Under the pieces are notes generated by a model. It did no database searches. It was given only the letters and a program-made list of their open reading frames with translations, and was not told where the DNA came from. The translations under genes were made by a program, and so were the position numbers. A DNA stretch of 64,000 nt from Winogradskyella epiphytica (lineage in GTDB: Bacteria; Bacteroidota; Bacteroidia; Flavobacteriales; Flavobacteriaceae): NCBI RefSeq assembly GCF_003217215.1, contig NZ_QJTD01000007.1, forward strand, positions 1-64,000, given 5' to 3'. This document shows, one piece after another, positions 9,083 through 17,373 of the stretch; within the stretch, counting starts at the first letter, position 1; the number at the start of each line of letters is the position of its first letter.

Positions 9083-10387
9083 CTAATTTACAACCTCACC
9101 ATAAAGGTCAAAATCTTCAGCTTCGATAACTTTAATGGTTGCGAACTCCCCTGTTTTTAAGTACGTGGTAGTAGCATCAATTAAGACTTCGTTATCTACA
9201 TCAGGAGAATCATATTCGGTACGACCTACAAAATAATTACCTTCTTTTCTATCGATAACAACTTTAAACTCTTGACCAATCTTAGCTTGATTCAGTTCCC
9301 ATGAAATCTGAGACTGAATTTCCATGATTTCGTTAGCACGTTGGATCTTTACCTCTTCAGGAACGTCGTCTTCAAGATTATAAGCATGTGTATTTTCTTC
9401 ATGCGAATAGGTAAAGCAACCTAAGCGTTCAAAACGCATTTCTTTTACCCAATCTCTAAGCAGTTCGAAATCTTCTTGAGTCTCATCTGGATAACCAACA
9501 ATTAAGGTTGTTCTAATGGTCATTTCAGGAACTTTAGCTCTAAAATCTTGTAATAATTTTGTTGTCTTCTCTTTTGTAGTTCCACGACGCATACTCTTTA
9601 AAATTGAATCTGAAATATGCTGTAATGGAATATCTAAATAATTACAAACTTTAGGTTCACGCTTCATAACGTCTAATACATCCATTGGGAAACCCGTTGG
9701 AAATGCATAGTGTAGTCGAATCCATTCGATACCTTCAACTTTCACCAAGTTTTCTAATAACTCGGCTAAGTTTCGTTTTTTGTATAAATCTAACCCGTAG
9801 TAGGTTAAATCTTGAGCAATAAGAATTAATTCTTTAACGCCATTAGCTGCTAATTTTTCAGCCTCAGTAACCAAATCTTCAATAGGTGTACTTTTGTGTT
9901 TTCCTCTCATTAAAGGAATAGCACAGAAACTACAAGGTCTATCACAACCTTCAGCAATTTTTAAATAAGCGTAATTTTTAGGTGTGGTTGTTAAACGTTC
10001 CCCAATTAATTCATGTTTATAATCTGCACCTAAAGCTTTTAATAAGCTCGGTAATTCAGTAGTACCAAAATACTGATCTACATTAGGAATTTCTCTCTCT
10101 AAGTCTGGCTTATAACGTTCGCTTAAGCATCCAGTTACAAAAACTTTATCAACTTCGCCATCCTCTTTCTTCTGCATATATTCAAGAATCGTATTAACAC
10201 TTTCCTCTTTGGCATTATTAATAAAGCCACAAGTATTAATTACTACAACGTTACCTTCCTGCTCATGCACTACGTCCTTTCCACTTGCTTTTAGCTGTCC
10301 CATTAACACTTCGCTATCGTAAACATTTTTACTGCAGCCTAATGTAATAACGTTGATCTTGTTTTTCTTTAAAGTTTTTGTACGCAT
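9083..10387 (-). CDS. rimO: RimO, ribosomal protein S12 methylthiotransferase
   Basis: Radical-SAM methylthiotransferase that adds a methylthio group to an aspartate of ribosomal protein S12. The N-terminal UPF0004 domain supplies Cys18, Cys53 and Cys87 for one 4Fe-4S cluster; the radical-SAM CxxxCxxC is Cys148, Cys152 and Cys155 (EGCDRPCSFC). A C-terminal TRAM domain begins near residue 370. The LGCSKN start motif and DIPLQHISD block favour RimO over the tRNA enzyme MiaB. Length 434 is standard. A perfect -7 box lies 21-28 bp upstream. Confidence 0.95.
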   Translation of the reverse strand: MRTKTLKKNKINVITLGCSKNVYDSEVLMGQLKASGKDVVHEQEGNVVVINTCGFINNAKEESVNTILEYMQKKEDGEVDKVFVTGCLSERYKPDLEREIPNVDQYFGTTELPSLLKALGADYKHELIGERLTTTPKNYAYLKIAEGCDRPCSFCAIPLMRGKHKSTPIEDLVTEAEKLAANGVKELILIAQDLTYYGLDLYKKRNLAELLENLVKVEGIEWIRLHYAFPTGFPMDVLDVMKREPKVCNYLDIPLQHISDSILKSMRRGTTKEKTTKLLQDFRAKVPEMTIRTTLIVGYPDETQEDFELLRDWVKEMRFERLGCFTYSHEENTHAYNLEDDVPEEVKIQRANEIMEIQSQISWELNQAKIGQEFKVVIDRKEGNYFVGRTEYDSPDVDNEVLIDATTTYLKTGEFATIKVIEAEDFDLYGEVVN

Positions 10388-10407
10388 AGTTTTGTAAAAT
10401 CAGTTTG

Positions 10408-10415
10408 CAAAGATA
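10408..10415 (-). promoter_or_regulatory. -7 box for rimO
   Basis: On the minus strand this reads TATCTTTG, an exact match to TAnnTTTG, 21 bp upstream of the rimO start. No -33 TTTG is seen at the usual 19-21 bp spacing. Confidence 0.5.
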
Positions 10416-10519
10416 CGGAATGATTTGTGATAATTGATTTTTGGTTCGCGGTTTGTGAATATAGAGAATTCACTTTCTATCAAATTTGAATGGTTAATAC
10501 TTCCCAAAAAACAAAAATG

Positions 10520-10539
10520 AGATTCATTTTACAGAATCT
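10520..10539 (-). terminator. weak candidate terminator after ftsY
   Basis: Six-base-pair inverted repeat (AGATTC / GAATCT) followed on the minus strand by a T-rich run. It lies about 40 bp past the ftsY stop. The stem is short and AT-rich, so confidence is low. Confidence 0.3.
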
Positions 10540-10576
10540 AATTTTAATATTTAATGTTTAGTTTATGGTATGTCTT

Positions 10577-11551
10577 CTATTTAAAGAAAGAGTCTACGAA
10601 TTCGTATTTATTAAAGACTTGTAAGTCTTCGATACCTTCGCCTACTCCAATATATTTTACAGGAATTTGGAATTGATCGCTGATTCCTATTACAACGCCT
10701 CCTTTTGCAGTTCCATCTAATTTAGTTACTGCTAAAGAAGTCACTTCAGTTGCTGCCGTAAATTGTTTAGCTTGCTCAAAAGCATTTTGACCTGTAGAAC
10801 CATCTAAAACCAATAAAACATCATGAGGCGCATCACCAATCACTTTCTGCATCACACGTTTTACTTTGGTCAACTCGTTCATTAAATTGATCTTATTATG
10901 TAAACGACCTGCCGTATCAATAATGATTACATCGGCATCTTGACTAACTCCAGCTTTAACTGCATCGAAAGCAACAGAAGCAGGATCGGAACCCATATCT
11001 TGACGAATCATTGGAACATCTACACGGTCTGCCCACACTTGCAACTGATCTATAGCCGCAGCTCTAAAGGTATCTGCAGCACCAAGAACAACTTTTAATC
11101 CTTTCTTTTTAAACTGATAAGCTAATTTACCAATGGTGGTTGTTTTTCCAACACCATTCACGCCAACTACCATAAGAACGTAAGGTGTCTTTTTGCCATC
11201 AGGCTGATTTGGTAAACTTGGAATAGTGTATTCAGTTTCTTCTCCCGATTTGGTTTCGGATAATAAAGCAGCAATTTCTTCTCTTAGAATTTTATTAAGT
11301 TCTGAAGTACCTAAATATTTATCTTTTGCGACACGTTCTTCAATACGCTCAATAACTTTTAACGTGGTATTGACACCAACATCACTAGTTACAAGAATTT
11401 CTTCCAGATTATCTAAAACATCATCATCAACTTTAGATTTTCCGGCAACGGCCTTATTTAATTTAGTAAAGAAAGATGTTTTGGATTTTTCCAACCCCTT
11501 GTCTAAGGTTTCTTTCTTTTCGGAAGAGAATATTTTTTTAAAAAAACTCAT
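10577..11551 (-). CDS. ftsY: FtsY, signal recognition particle receptor GTPase
   Basis: SRP receptor that docks ribosome-nascent-chain/SRP complexes at the inner membrane. A short charged A region (residues 1-35) precedes the helical N domain and the GTPase G domain: P-loop GVNGVGKTT (130-138), DTFRAAA, DTAGR and TKLDGTAKGG. The 324-residue length reflects the reduced A domain usual in Bacteroidota. It stands between rimO and the small ribosomal protein operon, but the operon terminator at 11746-11773 separates it from DUF4295-rpmG-rpmB. Confidence 0.97.
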   Translation of the reverse strand: MSFFKKIFSSEKKETLDKGLEKSKTSFFTKLNKAVAGKSKVDDDVLDNLEEILVTSDVGVNTTLKVIERIEERVAKDKYLGTSELNKILREEIAALLSETKSGEETEYTIPSLPNQPDGKKTPYVLMVVGVNGVGKTTTIGKLAYQFKKKGLKVVLGAADTFRAAAIDQLQVWADRVDVPMIRQDMGSDPASVAFDAVKAGVSQDADVIIIDTAGRLHNKINLMNELTKVKRVMQKVIGDAPHDVLLVLDGSTGQNAFEQAKQFTAATEVTSLAVTKLDGTAKGGVVIGISDQFQIPVKYIGVGEGIEDLQVFNKYEFVDSFFK

Positions 11552-11745
11552 TTTTAATGTTTAGTCATTTGTTGTTTACTTGTTGGGCTTAACCTTTTTA
11601 AACAAGGTTTAAATATCAAAATTGATTGGTAAAGCCATGTAGGTATTGAAGGTCATCCAATAAACCCAATACAACAATCTTGCCTTTAATAAGTAACTGC
11701 TAAGTTGTCATATTATACCAAATCTCTCTCAAATATAGTCATAAA

Positions 11746-11773
11746 AAAACTGCTTTCAAATGAAAGCAGTTTT
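11746..11773 (-). terminator. intrinsic terminator of the rpmB-rpmG-DUF4295 operon
   Basis: Twelve-base-pair perfect stem (AAAACTGCTTTC / GAAAGCAGTTTT) with a four-base loop, just after the DUF4295 stop on the minus strand, with A/T tails on both sides. Confidence 0.8.
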
Positions 11774-11796
11774 ATAAATCTATATCGAAATAAAGA

Positions 11797-11949
11797 TTAT
11801 TTTTTGTTTAAAAAGTCATTGACAAATTCTGGTGCCATAACCTGCTCTACGAACTGGTATGATCCCGTTTTTGGTGATTTCACCATTTTTATAGCTTTTG
11901 TCAAACGTTTTGATCCTGTCTGTAAAGACGCTACTGATTTCTTTGCCAT
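11797..11949 (-). CDS. DUF4295 family protein, small ribosome-linked protein
   Basis: A 50-residue basic protein read from the sequence: it starts MAKKSVASLQTGSKRLTKA and ends VNDFLNKK. This is the DUF4295 family, found in Bacteroidota almost always directly after rpmB-rpmG. Six bases separate it from rpmG. Its small size, lysine-rich composition and fixed operon position suggest a ribosomal or ribosome-associated protein; that role is inferred from context. Confidence 0.9.
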   Translation of the reverse strand: MAKKSVASLQTGSKRLTKAIKMVKSPKTGSYQFVEQVMAPEFVNDFLNKK

Positions 11950-11955
11950 GGTTTC

Positions 11956-12138
11956 TTATTTTATCTCTTTATGAACTGTCATACGCTTAAGGATAGGATT
12001 AAATTTCTTAATCTCCATACGGTCTGGCGTATTCTTTTTATTTTTCGTTGTAATATATCTTGATGTTCCTGGCATACCAGAAGTTTTGTGCTCTGTGCAC
12101 TCTAAGATAACTTGTATTCTATTTCCTTTCTTTGCCAT
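11956..12138 (-). CDS. rpmG: 50S ribosomal protein L33, zinc-free type
   Basis: Ribosomal protein L33, 60 residues, recognised from [18 protein letters not shown] and the [22 protein letters not shown] block. Only one cysteine (Cys14) is present, so the two CxxC pairs of the zinc-binding form are missing; this is the zinc-independent form. It lies 26 bp downstream of rpmB and 6 bp before DUF4295 in one operon. Confidence 0.96.
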   Translation of the reverse strand: MAKKGNRIQVILECTEHKTSGMPGTSRYITTKNKKNTPDRMEIKKFNPILKRMTVHKEIK

Positions 12139-12164
12139 AGTAAATTGACTTAAGCGCTACGCTA

Positions 12165-12401
12165 TTATTTGTAAAATCCTTTTGCTTTAGCTTCTTTTAA
12201 TGCTGCTGCGATACCAATTTTATTGATAGTCTTTAATGCAGATGTAGAAACTTTTAATGTTACCCACTTATCTTCTTCAGGAATGTAAAAACGCTTTTTG
12301 ATTAAATTAGCATCAAACTTGCGTTTTGTTTTATTCATAGCGTGAGAAACATTGTTTCCAACCATCGCTTTCTTCCCAGTAAGTTCACAAACTCTTGACA
12401 T
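12165..12401 (-). CDS. rpmB: 50S ribosomal protein L28
   Basis: Ribosomal protein L28, 78 residues. Typical features are the start MSRVCELTGKK, the VSHAMNKTKRKF block and a basic C-terminus. First gene of the rpmB-rpmG-DUF4295 operon. A near-consensus promoter about 130 bp upstream implies a 5' leader of roughly 125 nt, longer than usual in this window. Confidence 0.96.
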   Translation of the reverse strand: MSRVCELTGKKAMVGNNVSHAMNKTKRKFDANLIKKRFYIPEEDKWVTLKVSTSALKTINKIGIAAALKEAKAKGFYK

Positions 12402-12532
12402 TGTTTTCTTTCTTTAGGTCTATAATTGATTTTCTGCTGATTCTTACTTTAAATATTGTTTTAGAAGGAATTCCATCGAAGACAATAACATTAAAAATCT
12501 AATATCTGAACATAGATATTTTAAACAGGGTG

Positions 12533-12563
12533 CAAATTTAATAAAACTTTACGTTTCAACAAA
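12533..12563 (-). promoter_or_regulatory. near-consensus Bacteroidota promoter of the rpmB operon
   Basis: On the minus strand TTTG (12560-12563), a 19-bp spacer, then TAAATTTG (12533-12540). Both boxes match the Bacteroidota housekeeping consensus exactly and the spacer is in the accepted 19-21 range. Predicted transcription start is near 12526. Between this and cinA (12564-12726) the sequence is AT-rich with nothing else I can name. Confidence 0.75.
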
Positions 12564-12726
12564 CATTAATACATACTTTTTTTCAGGAACTTAAATAAAG
12601 TTTTCAGATTCCCCTGAGATTGTATTAATATCGCCGTTTTACGGTGCTTTTTTTACACTTGGCAAAACTAGTAATTTAAAAAGATATATTAAAAACTTTC
12701 ACATCGCAATTCAGATGTCAGCCTAA

Positions 12727-13971
12727 TTATCCGACTTCAATTTGCTTTTTAAGCATTTCAAATGCTTTGTTTGTTGCTCTGACAATTACTTTTTGACGAT
12801 GATTTCCAAAATTAAACACTTCAGAAGACACTTTGTCTGCAGTCGCAATAGCAATCCAAACCGTTCCAACTTCAGCATCTGAGTCGCCTTTAGACGGTCC
12901 GGCATTACCCGTTGTACTTATGGCATAATCACTGTTATACAGAAGTCTTGCGTTTTTTGCCATAGCCTCAGCCACTTCTCTACTAACTACAGAATACTTG
13001 TCTATTAAACTTTTGGGAACATTCAAAATATTTATCTTAGCTTCTGTAGCATAAGTCACAAAACCACCTTTAAAAAAGGCTGAAGCCCCTGCATTTTCCG
13101 TAAATGATTTAGCAATTCGGCCACCTGTACAGCTTTCAGCAAGAGCTAATGTTCTTCCTTTTTCCGTGAGTAGTCTGCCAATTAACGCTTCAATAGATTC
13201 ATCTTCTTCATATCCGACGAAAACATCTTCAATTTTTGGCAGCAATAAATTGATTTGATTCTGAATTTCAATATGAACCAATACTTTATCATAAGCATTT
13301 CCTGATAAGCGTAATCGCACACGACCTAAACTAGGTAGATAGGCTAATTTTATAAATGAAGGTAAATTATCTTCCCAAGAAGCAATTCGTTCAGCTAAAG
13401 CGCTTTCACCAAGTCCGTAAGTTAAAATCGTTTTATGTTCTATATAAGGAAACTTAAATTGCTCTCTTAACTTCGGTATCACCTGATCGAGAATCAGGGC
13501 CTTCATTTCATAAGGCACGCCTGGAAGTGAGACAAACACTTTTCCGTTTTTCTCTAACCACATTCCTGGGGCGGTACCATTATAGTTCATAAGCACTTTT
13601 GCTTTAGAAGGCACTAGCGCTTGTTGTTTATTAACTTCTAAAAGTGGTGCATTATAGCTTGAAAAGATTTTCTCAACGTTTGCTAAAACGTCTCTATCTT
13701 CAATGAGGGTGTCATTAAAGTATTCACAGATGGTATGTTTGGTTATATCGTCTTTGGTTGGCCCTAGACCACCTGTTATAATGATAATATCCGCATTTTC
13801 CTCAGCTTCTTTTAAAGCTTTGAGAATATGAGCTTTTTCATCCTGGATAGAAGTAATTTGGTAAACAGAAATACCGACTTTATTTAACTCCTTTCCTAAA
13901 AATGCAGAGTTCGTATCGACAATTTGACCGATAAGAATCTCATCGCCAATGGTGATAATCTCTGCTTGCAT
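12727..13971 (-). CDS. cinA: CinA-family nicotinamide-nucleotide amidohydrolase
   Basis: Two-domain CinA protein. The N-terminal MoaB/MogA-like domain has GDEILIGQ and GGLGPTKDD (67-75), associated with ADP-ribose pyrophosphatase activity in some homologues. The C-terminal PncC domain, with LAESCTGGRIA and STTGNAGPSKG, hydrolyses nicotinamide mononucleotide to nicotinate mononucleotide in pyridine-nucleotide salvage. The 414-residue length is normal. Its start overlaps the Hpt stop by one base (TAATG), so translation is probably coupled. Last gene of the exonuclease-FAA-Hpt-cinA unit. Confidence 0.93.
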   Translation of the reverse strand: MQAEIITIGDEILIGQIVDTNSAFLGKELNKVGISVYQITSIQDEKAHILKALKEAEENADIIIITGGLGPTKDDITKHTICEYFNDTLIEDRDVLANVEKIFSSYNAPLLEVNKQQALVPSKAKVLMNYNGTAPGMWLEKNGKVFVSLPGVPYEMKALILDQVIPKLREQFKFPYIEHKTILTYGLGESALAERIASWEDNLPSFIKLAYLPSLGRVRLRLSGNAYDKVLVHIEIQNQINLLLPKIEDVFVGYEEDESIEALIGRLLTEKGRTLALAESCTGGRIAKSFTENAGASAFFKGGFVTYATEAKINILNVPKSLIDKYSVVSREVAEAMAKNARLLYNSDYAISTTGNAGPSKGDSDAEVGTVWIAIATADKVSSEVFNFGNHRQKVIVRATNKAFEMLKKQIEVG

Positions 13972-14312
13972 TACAGACCGAAATCGGCTTTAATTTCATT
14001 AGTCGCATTTTCTACGGCAGTAAGTACTACCTGAAGTTGCTCTGTAATATCTCTATCCTTCTGTTCAAACTTTCCCCAGTCTTGTACTTCGATTAAAGTA
14101 TCTAAAACTCCAAGATCAAATAAATCCACTGTCGGTTTCATTTTATGAGCTGCTTGATAGACTTCTTTATAATCTTTATTGGGAACTGCTGTTCTTAAAC
14201 GCTCAGCGTCTTCTGGAACTTCTTCTATGAATGCCGCCGCAATTGCTGCCACAAAATCCTCATCTCCATCAGCCATTTCACGAACGCGATCTAATTTATA
14301 ATGTCTTGCCAT
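13971..14312 (-). CDS. stand-alone Hpt (histidine phosphotransfer) protein
   Basis: Small helical protein of 113 residues with the Hpt signature AAHKMKPTVDLF, His56 being the predicted phosphorylated residue in a four-helix bundle. Such proteins relay phosphate between a hybrid kinase's receiver domain and a response regulator. It abuts the FAA-hydrolase gene with no gap and overlaps cinA by one base, so it is locked in an operon with metabolic and DNA genes rather than with a kinase. No histidine kinase or response regulator occurs anywhere in the window, so its partners are unknown. Confidence 0.85.
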   Translation of the reverse strand: MARHYKLDRVREMADGDEDFVAAIAAAFIEEVPEDAERLRTAVPNKDYKEVYQAAHKMKPTVDLFDLGVLDTLIEVQDWGKFEQKDRDITEQLQVVLTAVENATNEIKADFGL

Positions 14313-14924
14313 TTACTTAATTTTTATTGAAAACATTTCTTCGTCTTCAAGGTATCCTTTCAGTTGGTCATCTACAAACACCTTACCAACTCCTGCTGGT
14401 GTTCCCGTAAATATAATATCTCCAATTTTTAAAGTGAAATATTTTGACACATATTCGATAAGTTCATCTATTTTCCAAAGCATTAGCTCTGTATTTCCTT
14501 TTTGAACGACCTCATCATTTTTCTTTAAACTGAAGTTGATATTATTAATATTCTGAAATTTTGTTTTAGGTAACCATTTACCCACAACCGCAGCTCCATC
14601 AAAGGCTTTTGCCTTTTCCCAGGGCAACCCTTTTGCTTTCAATTGCGACTGAAGATCTCTCGCTGTAAAGTCGATACCTAAGCCAATTTCGTCATAATAC
14701 TTATGTGCAAATTTTTTATCGATATACTTTCCTACCTTATTGATTTTTACCAAAACTTCAACTTCATGATGCACATCATCTGAAAAATCTGGGATGAAAA
14801 ATGGTTGTTTTTTTAATAAAATCGAAGTATCTGGCTTCAGAAAAACAACTGGTTCTGCAGGTTTTTCGTTTTCCAATTCTTTAATATGGTCTGTATAATT
14901 TCGACCTATGCAAATTAGTTTCAT
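14313..14924 (-). CDS. fumarylacetoacetate hydrolase family protein
   Basis: FAH-fold enzyme, 203 residues, short form close to the acylpyruvase/oxaloacetate-tautomerase group. The start CIGRNYTDHIKELENE and the metal-binding acids Glu54 and Glu56 (HHEVEVLV) with Asp85 (GIDFTARD) are visible, as is the ITGTPAGVG-like FTGTPAGVGKV near the end. The substrate cannot be deduced; acylpyruvate hydrolysis or oxaloacetate keto-enol tautomerisation are the usual options. It lies 15 bp after the exonuclease and directly against hpt. Confidence 0.9.
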   Translation of the reverse strand: MKLICIGRNYTDHIKELENEKPAEPVVFLKPDTSILLKKQPFFIPDFSDDVHHEVEVLVKINKVGKYIDKKFAHKYYDEIGLGIDFTARDLQSQLKAKGLPWEKAKAFDGAAVVGKWLPKTKFQNINNINFSLKKNDEVVQKGNTELMLWKIDELIEYVSKYFTLKIGDIIFTGTPAGVGKVFVDDQLKGYLEDEEMFSIKIK

Positions 14925-14939
14925 AGTCTAACTCTTATG

Positions 14940-15716
14940 CTAGCTTAATTTATTATTGAATTGTCTAAGTTTGATTGCTGTTAACACCTTCTTGGTATAT
15001 AGAGGAAAGTCAGCATTCAGTAACCACCCAAAATAACCTGGTTCCTGCTCTAAAACATCTACCACACGTTTTCCTTTATGTTTTCCAAAAGAAAAGCACT
15101 CTTCACCTTCTTTATTGAAAATTAAGAATCCAGCGAAATCAGCAAATTTCTTACGCGAGCTAAATTCAGCTAAAAACTTAGTATCATTTTCTAACTCTTC
15201 GTAACGTGCCAATTGTGCTTTCAACACTTCGTAAGTGGCTTTAGTATCGGCTTCGGCACTATGAGCACCATCTAAGTTTTTATCACAGTAGAATTTATAC
15301 GCAGCACTTAATGTACGTTGTTCCATTTTATGAAAAATGGTTTGCACATCTACAGATTGCCTTCCTTTCATATCAAAATCGATCTCAGCTCTTAACATTT
15401 CTTCAGCTAGAAGCGGAATATCGAATCGGTTGGAGTTAAAGCCACCCAAATCCGAATCCTTAATCATATTATGGATTTCCTTAGACAATTCCTTAAACGT
15501 AGGTTTATCTGCAACATCAGCATCTGAAATACCATGAATGGCTGTTACCTCAGCAGGAATTGGCATCTCAGGATTTACCAACCATGTTTTATTTTCTTCC
15601 TTACCGTCTGGATAGACTTTAAGAATTGAAATTTCTACGATTCTATCTTTTGATATATTGACTCCTGTTGTTTCTAAATCGAAAAAACAGATAGGTTTTG
15701 AAAGGTTTAATTGCAT
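14940..15716 (-). CDS. DnaQ-like DEDDh 3'-5' exonuclease
   Basis: Exonuclease of the DNA polymerase III epsilon type. Exo I is Asp13/Glu15 in FFDLETTG, Exo II is in NSNRFDIPLL, and Exo III is HSAEADT (HxxxxD), giving the DEDDh set. The last 60 or so residues, with FSFGKHKGKRVVDV, are an extra domain found in many Bacteroidota homologues. The start was set at the Met before QLNLSKP because an exact -7 box (15735-15742) overlaps the more upstream Met at 15737, which would therefore lie outside the transcript. First gene of a tight four-gene unit. Proofreading or repair role is inferred. Confidence 0.88.
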   Translation of the reverse strand: MQLNLSKPICFFDLETTGVNISKDRIVEISILKVYPDGKEENKTWLVNPEMPIPAEVTAIHGISDADVADKPTFKELSKEIHNMIKDSDLGGFNSNRFDIPLLAEEMLRAEIDFDMKGRQSVDVQTIFHKMEQRTLSAAYKFYCDKNLDGAHSAEADTKATYEVLKAQLARYEELENDTKFLAEFSSRKKFADFAGFLIFNKEGEECFSFGKHKGKRVVDVLEQEPGYFGWLLNADFPLYTKKVLTAIKLRQFNNKLS

Positions 15717-15734
15717 CATTTTTATTTTAAAAAT

Positions 15735-15742
15735 CAAAGGTA
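15735..15742 (-). promoter_or_regulatory. -7 box for the exonuclease operon
   Basis: Minus-strand TACCTTTG, exact to TAnnTTTG. The predicted transcript begins near 15728, which excludes the Met codon at 15737 and decides the start of the exonuclease. Confidence 0.55.
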
Positions 15743-15818
15743 ATTAGAATATGTAGAATAGGCTTGTTTGAATTGAAAAAGCTTAACCCTATTATAATAG
15801 ACCACTCTATCGCTTCAA

Positions 15819-17297
15819 TTAAGATTCAAATTTTGATTTCAACTCTTCAACAATTGATTCTATTTTTTCATTTTTAGCGATTTTCTCCAAGGCTATTGCT
15901 GGTACTTGCCTCAATTCACAATCTTTAATCGGACAATGCTCGCAAGTCACACCAACGTCATGATGCAAAATTGCCTGATCGTCTAAAAACTTCAATTTGC
16001 GTTCTAATTGTTTATTTAACAATAATCCTATCGTCACACTTCTGTACTGATTATCTCTAAAAGGATCTTTTGTTGCTGAAGACAGTATCAAATACTTTGC
16101 ATCTTCTTCTTTAAAATGAGAAATTTGAATATCAAATTCGTGATCTTTTTTACTGACACTAATATCTTCTAGAACACGCAAAGCTGCCCATCGTCTGCAA
16201 TAATGTTCATTGGTTTCATTAGCACGAGGTGAATGTTGATGTGACAAATGAAGCTCTTTGTTTAAGTGAAACCTTCCACTTCCCTCTTTATAAGTAAACC
16301 TTAAAAAAAACAAATTCTGAATATTAAAGGACTTCGGTAAAATATTAGTTAATCGCTGATAAAAGGATTCAGGTGACGCATTAAAACCATCTATCAAACT
16401 CAAGAACAAGCCCTCATCAAAGGTTTCCTTTTCGAACAACTGTTCTAGTTGATTTGATATTTGATCTTTTGGAATTACAAGCGCTCCAGCAAAATATGAG
16501 GCGTAAAAATTATTCAACACCTGATCAAAGGTTTCAAACTTAATCCAAGGAAACGTATACAACCTATCTTTAATATCTAAAAAATTATAAGCGATCTCCT
16601 TAGCGTATATAAAGGTACGTTGCGCTTCGTCTATCGTATCTGTAAGCAGTAATGTTTTGGTTTTAGGCATAAATACCGAACGCAGGTTTTCCAAGGCTTC
16701 ATATTTACGCAATTCACTTTCATTAATACTATAACCATATTCCTCTATCAAAATTTCTTCTAGATCTTTTGAAACTATAGATTGAGATAAATCGACATGA
16801 TACGCTTTAGCAAACTTTATAACTTGATGCTCCAAATCGTCGAAATAATTATTATTCGCTTGCTGAAAAGAGCGCACAGAAGCTAGGTAGAAACTTTCAC
16901 GACTAAAATTATAATTTTTAGCAATTTCTATGACTGTACTTATAAAGGCATTTACTTTTGCAGGAGCATTAGCAACTATATCTATCAAGTTACTTTCCTT
17001 AATACCAAAAAGTTCCAAAGGAATCTCTTTGAAAATTTTTGACTGCAATAACTCACCAATGGGTGCCAAGTTTTTATCAAGCTTTAAAGACACCATCTGA
17101 TCATAAGGCACATCCAATTTTTCTGAAAGCACCATAATCTTATCTGGTTTCGGGTACTTCTTCCCTTTTTCTATTTCATTGAGATAGGATTTAGATAAAC
17201 CCGAAAGTTTAGACAAACCGAACAACGATAAATTCTTTTCAGTCCGTATTTGCTTAAGTTTTAAGCCAAATATGAGTCTTATATATTCTTGTTCCAT
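15819..17297 (-). CDS. RamB/ScfR-type XRE regulator of acetate (glyoxylate) metabolism
   Basis: Transcriptional regulator of 492 residues. An XRE helix-turn-helix occupies about residues 12-66 (LKQIRTEKNLSLFGLSKLSGLSK). The long middle part contains the degenerate IrrE-like domain of this family, and the C-terminal DUF2083-like part has a cysteine cluster (Cys452, Cys455, Cys460 in CEHCPIKDC). This is the layout of RamB and the short-chain fatty acyl-CoA-responsive regulators, which control aceA/aceB, ramA and methylcitrate genes in Actinobacteria. It is divergent from aceB with 126 bp between the start codons, which supports local control of the glyoxylate shunt and autoregulation. The effector is unknown; acyl-CoA is the family precedent. 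Confidence 0.85.
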   Translation of the reverse strand: MEQEYIRLIFGLKLKQIRTEKNLSLFGLSKLSGLSKSYLNEIEKGKKYPKPDKIMVLSEKLDVPYDQMVSLKLDKNLAPIGELLQSKIFKEIPLELFGIKESNLIDIVANAPAKVNAFISTVIEIAKNYNFSRESFYLASVRSFQQANNNYFDDLEHQVIKFAKAYHVDLSQSIVSKDLEEILIEEYGYSINESELRKYEALENLRSVFMPKTKTLLLTDTIDEAQRTFIYAKEIAYNFLDIKDRLYTFPWIKFETFDQVLNNFYASYFAGALVIPKDQISNQLEQLFEKETFDEGLFLSLIDGFNASPESFYQRLTNILPKSFNIQNLFFLRFTYKEGSGRFHLNKELHLSHQHSPRANETNEHYCRRWAALRVLEDISVSKKDHEFDIQISHFKEEDAKYLILSSATKDPFRDNQYRSVTIGLLLNKQLERKLKFLDDQAILHHDVGVTCEHCPIKDCELRQVPAIALEKIAKNEKIESIVEELKSKFES

Positions 17298-17322
17298 ACA
17301 TTAAAAAACAAATGTAGTCATT

Positions 17323-17373
17323 TTTGCGAATGAAACAAATTTAGCGAATTTCAATATTTAGCGAACGTTCGCT
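17323..17373. promoter_or_regulatory. repeated GCGAA sites and a 14-bp palindrome, candidate operator
   Basis: Three direct half-sites, TTTGCGAA (17323-17330), TTTAGCGAA (17340-17348) and TTTAGCGAA (17357-17365), are spaced 17 bp apart. The last belongs to a perfect palindrome AGCGAACGTTCGCT at 17360-17373. The core resembles the TTTGCAAA-type motif described for RamB. The array sits between the divergent regulator and aceB, immediately beside the predicted aceB -33 box. Confidence 0.6.

Noticed and set aside
11705..11974. Plus-strand ORF of 89 codons across the DUF4295 region
   Set aside because: It lies opposite the DUF4295 gene, whose minus-strand protein is recognisable and sits in a conserved operon; the plus frame also crosses a terminator.
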